Origin: Candidatus Saccharicenans subterraneus
GTDB lineage: Bacteria; Acidobacteriota; Aminicenantia; Aminicenantales; Saccharicenantaceae
Reading direction: 5' to 3'
Length of the DNA: 32,057 nt
Assembly (NCBI GenBank): GCA_003426165.1
Contig: QUAH01000020.1
Location: 1-32,057 of the forward strand
Numbering within the stretch: position 1 is the stretch's first letter; each line of letters begins with the position of its first letter. Of the stretch, positions 9,229 to 16,870 are shown piece by piece. Below the pieces are notes generated by a model. That model made no database searches, was not told the DNA's origin, and saw only the letters and a list, made by a program, of their open reading frames with translations. Both the position numbers and the translations under genes were made by a program.

Positions 9229-9263
9229 GGTGAGCTCCTTAATCCAAGATATCAGACTACCAT

Positions 9264-9291
9264 TTTATAGTTTGCCCGAACGTTTTATCAA
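9264..9291 (-). promoter_or_regulatory. Candidate sigma70-type promoter for the tricorn-M28 operon
   Basis: On the minus strand TTGATA (complement of 9286-9291) and TATAAA (complement of 9264-9269) are 16 nt apart. They lie about 36 nt upstream of the tricorn start codon. Confidence 0.45.
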
Positions 9292-9482
9292 GAAAAATAT
9301 CTGATGTTCACCGGCACATACGAACGCGGCCTGGTCAGCGCGCCCTTTTCTTTAACCACTGCCTTAAGGACATAAATCGCTGTGAATATCAGGGCAAACA
9401 GGCTAATCGCGCAAGACATATTTTTTACTGTGACCGCGGGTAATATAGATTGCCAAATTATCACGGCCGGAAAAGAGCCGGT

Positions 9483-9511
9483 TTGACTATTTGAATAATT
9501 TATTTTATTTT
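9483..9511 (+). promoter_or_regulatory. Weak promoter candidate directly before the ZIP gene
   Basis: TTGACT (9483-9488) and TATTTT (9506-9511) are 17 nt apart in an AT-rich stretch. Transcription would start only a few nt before the ATG at 9526, giving an almost leaderless mRNA. This fits the absence of any Shine-Dalgarno sequence. Confidence 0.3.
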
Positions 9512-9525
9512 CCAATTTGCCGAAC

Positions 9526-10332
9526 ATGAGTTTTGCGACGCTCTCACCCATACTTCAGGCTTTCCTGGCTACCATGTTCACCTACCTGATGACCGCGACC
9601 GGGGCGGCCTCGGTGCTTTTCCTCAAGAAGGTTAATCGGCGAATCCTGGACCTGATGCTGGGTTTTGCCGGCGGGGTGATGATCGCCGCCAGCTTCTGGT
9701 CCCTGCTGGCCCCGGCCCTGGAGATGTCAAAAAACCGCAGCCTGCCGATGTGGTTTCCCCCGGCTGCGGGCTTCCTGGCCGGAGCCGGTTTTCTTTTCGC
9801 CCTGGACCGGACCCTCCCCCACCTTCATCTCTTCCTGCCGGAAGAGCTGGCCGAGGGACTCAAAACTCACTGGCGGAAAACCACCCTGCTGGTCCTGGCC
9901 ATCACCCTCCACAACATTCCCGAAGGCCTGGCCGTGGGTGTAGCCTTCGGAGCGGCCTCGCTCGAAGTACCACGGGCCACCCTGGGTGGAGCGATCGCCC
10001 TGACCCTGGGATTAGGTCTGCAAAATCTGCCCGAAGGCCTGGCCGTTTCCGGGCCGTTGCGGGCAGCGGGACTCAGCCGCCGAAAGAGCTTTTTCCTCGG
10101 TCAGCTATCTGGGTTGGTGGAGCCTGCGGCCGGAGTCCTCGGGGCCCTGGCCGTGACCAGGATGATTTCCATCCTGCCCTATGCCCTGGCCTTTGCCGCC
10201 GGGGCCATGATCTTCGTGGTGGTGGAGGAAGTGATTCCCGAATCGCAGCAGAGCGGAAAATCAGACCTGGCCACCATCGGTCTCATCCTGGGTTTCCTGT
10301 TGATGATGATCCTGGACGTGGCCCTGGGCTGA
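9526..10332 (+). CDS. ZIP-family divalent metal transporter (GufA/ZupT type)
   Basis: An inner-membrane protein of 268 aa from the ATG at 9526; an in-frame TTG at 9517 is the alternative. The paired ZIP metal-binding motifs are clear: HNIPEGLAVGVAFG (residues 129-142, TM4) and QNLPEGLAV (166-174, TM5). GAMIFVVVEEVIPES near the C-terminus is also typical of the GufA branch. About eight hydrophobic segments fit the ZIP fold. These proteins take up Zn2+ and sometimes Fe2+ or Mn2+ into the cytoplasm. No Shine-Dalgarno is visible before either start. The gene is alone on the plus strand here and converges with the TPR/metzincin gene 12 nt away, so their transcript ends probably overlap. Confidence 0.9.
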   Translation: MSFATLSPILQAFLATMFTYLMTATGAASVLFLKKVNRRILDLMLGFAGGVMIAASFWSLLAPALEMSKNRSLPMWFPPAAGFLAGAGFLFALDRTLPHLHLFLPEELAEGLKTHWRKTTLLVLAITLHNIPEGLAVGVAFGAASLEVPRATLGGAIALTLGLGLQNLPEGLAVSGPLRAAGLSRRKSFFLGQLSGLVEPAAGVLGALAVTRMISILPYALAFAAGAMIFVVVEEVIPESQQSGKSDLATIGLILGFLLMMILDVALG

Positions 10333-10344
10333 GCCGACCCCTGA

Positions 10345-12420
10345 TTACTTCTTTACTTTTTTCCTGAGTTCATCCACAAAATTCGGGTCCACCCGGAAAC
10401 CGCTCTGCAGGGCCTTCAGGCAGAACTCCCAGCTCTGCTCGTACTGGCCGCGGCGGTAATAGATAACGGCCAGGTTATTATAGATGGGGCCATTTCCCGG
10501 ATGCTGGGGATTCAGGGCCACCGCCTTCAGGAACAATTCCAGGGCGCGCTCATCATTGGCCAGTGAATATTCCACCGCAGCCAGGTTGAGCACCGTGTCG
10601 CGGTCGAGCGGGTTAATTTCCAGGGACCGGTTCAGCGCTTCCCGGGCTTCGTTGAGCCTGTTCTGCTGGGCCAGGGCTATACCCAGATTGTTAAAGGCCA
10701 CCGCCAGGTCCGGCTGGAGCCTGAGAGCTTCCCCGGCTGCCTTCTCGGCTTCCTTCCAGTCCTTTCTGGCCAGATGGGCAAAGCTCAAATTCACATAGAG
10801 AGCGGGACTTCCGTGGCCGAGCTCCCTGGCCCGCTCGAAGTTCCTAATGGCTTCGTCCCAGTTTTTTTCCTGGAGGTAGCTCAATCCCAGCCCGGCATAA
10901 GCTTCGGCAAAAAGCGGGTCCGCCCCGATGGCCTTCAAAAAATATTCCCGGGCTTCATCCCGGCGCTTCAGGTCGGAAGCAACCAGGCCCAGGTTGTAAA
11001 GGGCCTTTTCGTTCTTCGGGTTCCTGGCCAGTGCCTTTTTATAATAATTGATGGCCTCTTCCAGCTGCCCGCTCTGCCGCAGGATGTTGCCTTTCATGTT
11101 ATAAGCCGCGGTCATCCCGGGGTCGAGGGCCAGGGCCTTTTCCACGCAGTCCGCAGCCCGTGTCAGGTCCTTCTGTTTCAAGTAGACTTCGGCCAGGTTG
11201 GCGTAGGCCAGGGCAAACTCACCGTGAAGCTCGACAGCCTTCTGAAATTCTCTCTCCGCTTCCGGCAGCCTGTCCTGCCGGAGGTATATTTCCCCAAGGT
11301 TGTTATGGGCCTCGATAAAATCAGGCCTGGCCCGGAGTACCTCAAGATAGATTTTTTCGGCCTCGGCCAGGCGGTTCTGGCGGCCGTAGGCAATACCCAG
11401 GTTGTACAGAACCCTGACCTGCCCGGGTCGGTCTTTCAGGATTCTCTGGTAGAGCTGGATGGCTTCATCCACCCTGCTGGCCCTCCTCAGGGCTATGGCC
11501 TTCAGGTTGAGGGCTTCGTAACTTCCTGGACTCATCACCAGGGCTTCGTCGCAATACTCAACGGCCCTCCCGTATTCTCCCTTTTCCAGTTGAAGCTGGG
11601 CCAGCATCAGCGAGCAATCGGCCAGGCAGATAGCCCTTTTCTGGGCCGGGAACGGAAGTCGGCTGGCCGGAACTTTTCCCCCGAACAGTCTCTTAATTTC
11701 CTTATCGTTGAGAATTCTCTGCCGGATTCCAAGGTATATTTTTTCCAGTTCTCCCCTGGTGCTCTCCGGAAAAGGAAATCCAAACGGTCGGAAGTGGCGC
11801 TGTCGGCCAAGCCGGATGATTTCCTGGTTGTCCCGGTCGAAGGTCTGGCCTTCGCCCCCGCAGCTCATTATCGAGCTGGCCAGGGGAATGTGAACTGCTC
11901 CGAAAACATGCCCCAGCTCGTGCAGCAGAAGTTTCTTCAACTTGTAGCGGTCCGGGGTGTAGATGACCACCACCGTGCCCACCCGGAAAAGGGAAAAACC
12001 GGTATATTCCAGCTCCAGGTCGGGCTGGGCGGTTACGGCTATCAGAATATCGGCTCCCCGCTTCAGCTCGGCCCGGTCCAGGTCTTCGGCCAACTCCTCC
12101 AGGCTCCGGGCTTCATCCGGCGACTGCCAGCGGTCCCAGCCCTGCCAGCGGAAGCGGAGGTCAAAGAGCTTTTCAAACTCCCGGCTCACCTCCCGAAGCA
12201 GGCCTTCCACCCGTTCCCTGGAAACCAGCCGGGCCTCCAGCTCCTCGTCGGCCGCCAGCCGGATGCTTATTTCCCTGATTTCACCGGGGCTGGCCACTGG
12301 TTGGTTCATCACCGGTTGGGGGGTGTGATAACCGTCGTGTTCAGCCGGTACGGGAGAGGAATAGCCAGACCAGGCCACGAGAAAAAGGAGGAGCATACAA
12401 TAAGCCACCCGCCTGAGCAT
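10345..12420 (-). CDS. Exported metzincin-like protease domain fused to 12 TPRs
   Basis: The ATG at 12420 is chosen over the adjoining TTG; neither has a clear Shine-Dalgarno. The product is 691 aa with a signal peptide (MLRRVAYCMLLLFLVAWSGYSS). Residues 45-230 contain a zinc-peptidase signature HELGHVFGAVH (about 164-174), which fits HExxHxxGxxH, followed by SSIMS with a candidate Met-turn near 182. Together these indicate the metzincin clan. From about 275 to the end, 12 consecutive 34-residue TPRs can be counted (for example YNLGIAYGRQNRLAEAEKIY). TPRs would bind protein partners. The gene is the fourth and last of a same-strand run after the RND pump, 42 nt from it, so it is probably cotranscribed. 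The substrate is unknown and activity is unproven. Confidence 0.8.
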   Translation of the reverse strand: MLRRVAYCMLLLFLVAWSGYSSPVPAEHDGYHTPQPVMNQPVASPGEIREISIRLAADEELEARLVSRERVEGLLREVSREFEKLFDLRFRWQGWDRWQSPDEARSLEELAEDLDRAELKRGADILIAVTAQPDLELEYTGFSLFRVGTVVVIYTPDRYKLKKLLLHELGHVFGAVHIPLASSIMSCGGEGQTFDRDNQEIIRLGRQRHFRPFGFPFPESTRGELEKIYLGIRQRILNDKEIKRLFGGKVPASRLPFPAQKRAICLADCSLMLAQLQLEKGEYGRAVEYCDEALVMSPGSYEALNLKAIALRRASRVDEAIQLYQRILKDRPGQVRVLYNLGIAYGRQNRLAEAEKIYLEVLRARPDFIEAHNNLGEIYLRQDRLPEAEREFQKAVELHGEFALAYANLAEVYLKQKDLTRAADCVEKALALDPGMTAAYNMKGNILRQSGQLEEAINYYKKALARNPKNEKALYNLGLVASDLKRRDEAREYFLKAIGADPLFAEAYAGLGLSYLQEKNWDEAIRNFERARELGHGSPALYVNLSFAHLARKDWKEAEKAAGEALRLQPDLAVAFNNLGIALAQQNRLNEAREALNRSLEINPLDRDTVLNLAAVEYSLANDERALELFLKAVALNPQHPGNGPIYNNLAVIYYRRGQYEQSWEFCLKALQSGFRVDPNFVDELRKKVKK

Positions 12421-12462
12421 CAATTAGATAATACCCGAATTTTTTCCGGGCAGGAAGCCGGC

Positions 12463-15400
12463 TCAGGCTTTCCTGGCTCTTTTCTGCTCAAACAGAGAAT
12501 AGACCACCGGAATGACCACCAGGGTGATGAAGGTGGAGCTGGTCAGACCGCCGATAACCGTCCTGGCCAGGGGGGCCTGAACTTCGCTTCCTTCCCCCAG
12601 CCCGATGGCCATGGGCAACATGGCGATGATGGTGGTCAGAGCCGTCATCAGGATGGGGCGCAGCCTTCTCCGGCCAGCCTCTTTGATGGCCTCCATCATT
12701 TCCATGCCGTCTCGATCCCGGAGCAGGTTGGTATAATCCACCAGAAGGATGGCGTTGTTGACCACGATCCCGCCCAGCATGATTAAACCGATGTAGGTCT
12801 GAACGTTCAGGGTGGTATTGGTCAGAATGAGTATCAGCACCACTCCGATGATGGCCAGGGGCACCGAGAACATGACGATCAGCGGGTCGCGCAGCGACTC
12901 GTAGAGCATGGCCATGACCATGTAGACCAGGAACAGGGCCAGGATGATGGCCAGCATCAGCTCCCGGTTGGCTTTCTGCTGTTCCTCGTAATCCCCGGTA
13001 AAGTTTATGACGAAATCGCGGGGCACGGGAACAACCCTCAGGGCCCGGCGAGCATCGCGGATGACCGAGCCCAGGTCGCGGTCGGCTATCTCTCCGGAAA
13101 CGGTGATGACCCTCTCCCGGTCGCGCCGTTCAATCTGCTGCGGTCCCCTTTCTTCCCGGACCTCGATGACGTTCCGCAGGCTGACCGGCTCACCGATGGC
13201 ATTGGTAATGGTCAGGTCCAGGATCTCGTTAAGGTCCAGCTTCTCTGAATCCTTGACCCTGACCAGGATCCGGTACTCCCGACCGCCTTCGCGGAAGTAG
13301 CTGGCCTGGGAACCGGACAGAATGGTCATGATGAAATTTCCGATCTGGTTGACCGAAAGCCTCATGTCGGAAGCCTTCTGGCGGTCGACCACCAGGTGGC
13401 GTTCCGGCGTTCCTTCCAGCCGGCTGACGCGGACGTCGGTCACGCCCCTGATTTTTGTGACCACGTTCTTGACCTGCTCGGCCAGGCTCTGGGCCACCTT
13501 CATGTCGTAGCCGCGGACCTCGATCTGCAACCTCTCGGCCCCGCCGCCTCCCCTCATGCCAAACATCATCTGGCCGCCCGAGGCCCTGGTCCGGACCAGG
13601 GCTCCCGGAACTCCGGAGAGCTTGCGGCCGAGGTCGGCTGCGATTTCCATGCTGGAGCGGGTTCTCTGTGATTTCGGGACGAGCTTCAGGGTGATGTTTC
13701 CCTGGTTGGCCCCACCGCGCCAGCCGCCGCTTCCGGCCCTCTCCTCGATCGATTCAATTTCCGGGACATACATCTTGGCCAGGTTGACCACTTCCCTGAG
13801 CTTCTGGTCCATGACCGAAAGCCTGGTACCCACTTCCATTTCGACGGTGATGGAGACTTCGCCCTCGTCGGTCTGGGGCATATACTCCCGTCCCACAAAC
13901 CTGAACAGAAAGATGCTGACCAGGAGTAGGATTCCGGTAATCAGCAGCACCCGTGGCCGGTGATGGAGGCTGTAATTCAGGAGATTTTTGTAAGAGTTCT
14001 CCATCCTGGCGAAGAGTTCCTTGGCTTTAACCGCCAGCCTGGAATGATGGTAGTGGCCCATTTCTTCTTCCTTGAGAATCTTGCTGGACAGCATCGGCAC
14101 CAGGGTCAGGGCCACAACCAGGGAGCAGGCCAGCGAAAAGGCCACCACGTAGGCCAGCTGCTTGAACATGATGCCCGAGGCTCCCCGGACGAACAGCATC
14201 GGCATGAAGACGATGACCGTGGTCACGGTGCTGGCGATGATGGCCGAGGTGACCTCCTTGGCCCCGTTGACCGCCGCCTGCATCAGCGGCTTACCCTCTT
14301 CCTCCCGCATGCGGAAGATATTTTCCAGGACCACGATGGAGCTATCGACCATCATGCCTATTCCCAGGGCCAGGCCGCCCAGGCTCATGACGTTCAGGGT
14401 AAAACCGTTGAAGTAAATCAGGGTAAAGGTGGCGATGATGGAAATCGGGATGGACAGGGCAATGACCAGGGTGCTCCTGAAGTTTACCAGGAAGAACAGC
14501 AGGACAAAGATGGCCAGAAGACCACCGTACAGGGCCGAGTCGCCGACGTTGCTGATGGCATTCTTGATGTAGCGGGCACTATCCCGGAGAGTGATGAACT
14601 TGAACTGGGGATAATCTTCCTGGAGGCTCTTGATTTCCTTGAGGACTCCGTCCACCACCTTAACCGTATTTTGGCCAGACTGCTTGTAAACGGCCAGCCT
14701 GACCCCTTCCAGGTCGTTGATGCGGGCCACCCGGGTAATGCGCCGAAAAGTATCCTCGACACTGGCAATGTCCCTGACCCGTATGGCTGCCCCATCCCTG
14801 ACCGCGATGATGGTCTCCCTGATCTGGTCGACGTTGGTATAAACCCCGGGTATCCTGATGGTAATCTCGTAGTTTCCCTTCTCGATGGTACCGGCCGGGA
14901 TATCAATATTTTCCTGGCGCAGCTTGCTGATGATGGTATCGAGTGGCAGGCCCAGGGCCTTGACCTTGTCCGGCATCAGGTTTATCTGGATTTCCCTTTC
15001 CCGGCCGCCCCAGACTTCTATCGAGGCCACGCCGGGGACTCTTTCCAGGCGGTAGGTCATCTGCTCGTCGATGATCTTCCGGACCTGGATGGGGTCGAGC
15101 TCGGTCAGGACACCCATCATCAGGACTGGCATCTGGGCCGGGTCGAACTTCCTCAGGGTCGGTCGCTGGACTTCTTCCGGGAAACGGCCGATGATCCGGT
15201 CGATTCTTTCCCGGATGTCATTGGCCGCCTCTTCCAGGTCCGTACCCCAGGCAAACATGACCCGGACCGTGCTCGAACCCTGGGAAGAAACCGAGTAAAT
15301 TTCTTCGACCCCGGGAACCGAGCTCAGGGCTTCTTCAATCGGCCTGGTAATGATCTGTTCCATCTCTTCAGGAGCGGTGTTGCCGTAGGAGGTGGAAACA

Positions 15401-15537
15401 TTCAAGGTCGGGTAGGTTATATCTGGCATCAGGTCAATCGGGATCCGGCTCAGCGAGATGAAGCCCAGGACGATGACCACCAGGGTCAGCATTATCACAA
15501 AAATCGGCCGTTTTATCGAAAATTCAGATAAACTCAT
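12463..15537 (-). CDS. RND efflux pump permease (AcrB/HAE-1 superfamily)
   Basis: The start at 15537 (MSLSEFSIKRP) is preferred to the upstream ATG at 15540 and TTG at 15549, because GGAGG then has a 5-nt spacing. At 1024 aa this is full RND length: TM1 at about 8-28, a large porter loop, TM2-6 from about 330, a second loop and TM8-12 at the end. SIKRPIFVIML at the N-terminus is characteristic. TM4 reads GMMVDSSIVVLENI (about residue 396), keeping the first relay Asp of AcrB (D407) but with Ser at D408. TM10 reads VVNNAILLVDY (about 927), with Asn where AcrB has K940. This pattern is typical of SwrC-like members. It would work with the adaptor and TolC-like channel encoded just upstream to expel drugs or lipophilic compounds. 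Confidence 0.93.
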   Translation of the reverse strand: MSLSEFSIKRPIFVIMLTLVVIVLGFISLSRIPIDLMPDITYPTLNVSTSYGNTAPEEMEQIITRPIEEALSSVPGVEEIYSVSSQGSSTVRVMFAWGTDLEEAANDIRERIDRIIGRFPEEVQRPTLRKFDPAQMPVLMMGVLTELDPIQVRKIIDEQMTYRLERVPGVASIEVWGGREREIQINLMPDKVKALGLPLDTIISKLRQENIDIPAGTIEKGNYEITIRIPGVYTNVDQIRETIIAVRDGAAIRVRDIASVEDTFRRITRVARINDLEGVRLAVYKQSGQNTVKVVDGVLKEIKSLQEDYPQFKFITLRDSARYIKNAISNVGDSALYGGLLAIFVLLFFLVNFRSTLVIALSIPISIIATFTLIYFNGFTLNVMSLGGLALGIGMMVDSSIVVLENIFRMREEEGKPLMQAAVNGAKEVTSAIIASTVTTVIVFMPMLFVRGASGIMFKQLAYVVAFSLACSLVVALTLVPMLSSKILKEEEMGHYHHSRLAVKAKELFARMENSYKNLLNYSLHHRPRVLLITGILLLVSIFLFRFVGREYMPQTDEGEVSITVEMEVGTRLSVMDQKLREVVNLAKMYVPEIESIEERAGSGGWRGGANQGNITLKLVPKSQRTRSSMEIAADLGRKLSGVPGALVRTRASGGQMMFGMRGGGGAERLQIEVRGYDMKVAQSLAEQVKNVVTKIRGVTDVRVSRLEGTPERHLVVDRQKASDMRLSVNQIGNFIMTILSGSQASYFREGGREYRILVRVKDSEKLDLNEILDLTITNAIGEPVSLRNVIEVREERGPQQIERRDRERVITVSGEIADRDLGSVIRDARRALRVVPVPRDFVINFTGDYEEQQKANRELMLAIILALFLVYMVMAMLYESLRDPLIVMFSVPLAIIGVVLILILTNTTLNVQTYIGLIMLGGIVVNNAILLVDYTNLLRDRDGMEMMEAIKEAGRRRLRPILMTALTTIIAMLPMAIGLGEGSEVQAPLARTVIGGLTSSTFITLVVIPVVYSLFEQKRARKA

Positions 15538-15578
15538 CATTCCCTCCAATTTTCAGGTAGCGAAACCTGGAACATGGC

Positions 15579-16820
15579 TTATTTCCCCGGGCCGGAAGGT
15601 TTTCCCGGTTTCGGCTGGCCTTCTCCCGGCTTGGTCGGCTCTGGCAGGATGATGCTCATACCGTCCTGGAGAAGGTGTTGACCCAGGGTAACGACATATC
15701 CCTGCAGGCCGGCCGGTTCCAGGATCTCGGCCCTTTCGCCTTCGACAATTCCAACCGTAACCGGCTGAAAGGTGGCCTTTTTATTTTCCAGGTCGGCCAG
15801 GAAAACTCCCTGCCGGTCTCCCCTGGTGACCACGGCTCCGAAGGGCACCAGCCTGGCCTGGTCGCGCCTGGCAAACTCGATTTCGGCGTTGATGAACATC
15901 CCCGGCTTGAGCAGGCCATCCTCGTTGGGAATATCGACTTCCACCCTGGCCTGTCTCGAAGTCTCCTTTAGCAACGGAGCCACCCGTACCACCTTGCCAT
16001 AAAATTTCCTTCCTGGAAAAACCGTGGAGCTTATTTCCACCGGCTGCCCTACCTGGATTCTGAAGTATTCCCTGTCGGTGGCAAAAATCACGGCCGTGAT
16101 CGGCTGCAGCTCGACGATGGAGATGATCGGGGTGTTGGCCGACAGCAGGGCGCCTTCATCAACAAACCTTTCTCCGACGTAGCGAACCTCGGCCCCGGAT
16201 TCCCAGGTGGCAATGATACGGGTGTAGGACAGGCGAACCCTGGCCGTTTCCAGGGCGGCTTCCCGGTTGGCCACCTGGGCCTCTGAAACCTTAAAGGCTG
16301 ACTCCCGAGACTGGTACTGGGCCCGGGCCGTGTCCAGCTGGCTATCGGAATAGATGCCGCGCTGATGGAGGGTCTGGGCTCTCTCAAAATCCTTTTTGGC
16401 CAGCTCCAGGGCACTCCTGGCCTCTTCAAAGTTAGCCCGGGCCACCTTGAGGTCGGCCTCGGCCTGGAGCACCTGCTGCCGGTATTCCTCGTCATCCAGC
16501 TGGGCCACCACCTGGCCCCTGGTCACCCGGTCGCCGATGTTGACGTAAAGCTTTTTCAATTTTCCCGAAACCTTGGGGGCCACGGCAAACTGGGACCTGG
16601 GAATCAGTGTTCCTGAAAACTGCCCCAGGTCGCGAATCAGGCCGCTTTCCACCGGGCTGACCACCACGGCCACGGCCGCCTGCCGCATTCCGTTGGAGTT
16701 ATTCTTCTTGAAAACGGCCGTGCCGACTCTCCAGAGAAGGAGTATCACCAGCAGGGCCACTATCAACCAGACTATCTTCTTGGCCAAGCTCATGTTTTTG
16801 AAGTTCTCTACTGCTTTCAT
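15579..16820 (-). CDS. RND periplasmic adaptor (membrane fusion protein)
   Basis: A 413-aa AcrA/MdtA-type adaptor. One N-terminal TM helix (about 15-35, IVWLIVALLVILLLW) anchors it in the inner membrane. A split barrel-sandwich (lipoyl-like) domain is at about 75-112 (VSGKLKKLYVNIGDRVTRGQ) and 225-260. It flanks an alpha-helical hairpin at about 112-215 rich in heptads (ADLKVARANFEEARSALELA). A beta-barrel domain follows (about 265-340) and a membrane-proximal domain, then a Pro/Gly/Lys-rich tail. A GAGGAG lies about 12 nt upstream of the ATG, a rather long spacing. It sits 50 nt after the tolC-like gene and 41 nt before the RND gene, the usual tripartite efflux operon spacing. Confidence 0.93.
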   Translation of the reverse strand: MKAVENFKNMSLAKKIVWLIVALLVILLLWRVGTAVFKKNNSNGMRQAAVAVVVSPVESGLIRDLGQFSGTLIPRSQFAVAPKVSGKLKKLYVNIGDRVTRGQVVAQLDDEEYRQQVLQAEADLKVARANFEEARSALELAKKDFERAQTLHQRGIYSDSQLDTARAQYQSRESAFKVSEAQVANREAALETARVRLSYTRIIATWESGAEVRYVGERFVDEGALLSANTPIISIVELQPITAVIFATDREYFRIQVGQPVEISSTVFPGRKFYGKVVRVAPLLKETSRQARVEVDIPNEDGLLKPGMFINAEIEFARRDQARLVPFGAVVTRGDRQGVFLADLENKKATFQPVTVGIVEGERAEILEPAGLQGYVVTLGQHLLQDGMSIILPEPTKPGEGQPKPGKPSGPGK

Positions 16821-16870
16821 TTTCGTTTCTGTCTCCTCTATCCGATTTATCAGATCACCAGACCTGTTTA

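Noticed and set aside
8113..9270. 385-aa plus-strand ORF opposite the tricorn gene
   Set aside because: It is an antisense shadow; the tricorn reading has propeller, PDZ and S41 motifs and a good ribosome-binding site.
9288..9551. Minus-strand 87-aa ORF with a hydrophobic segment, overlapping the ZIP start
   Set aside because: It overlaps the 5' end of the ZIP gene and the tricorn promoter region, has no family-like sequence and no clear ribosome-binding site.
10774..15531. Long plus-strand ORFs (up to 670 aa) opposite the TPR and RND genes
   Set aside because: They are antisense shadows of GC-rich coding sequence. The minus-strand frames encode clear TPR and RND proteins, while the plus-strand translations have no family motifs.
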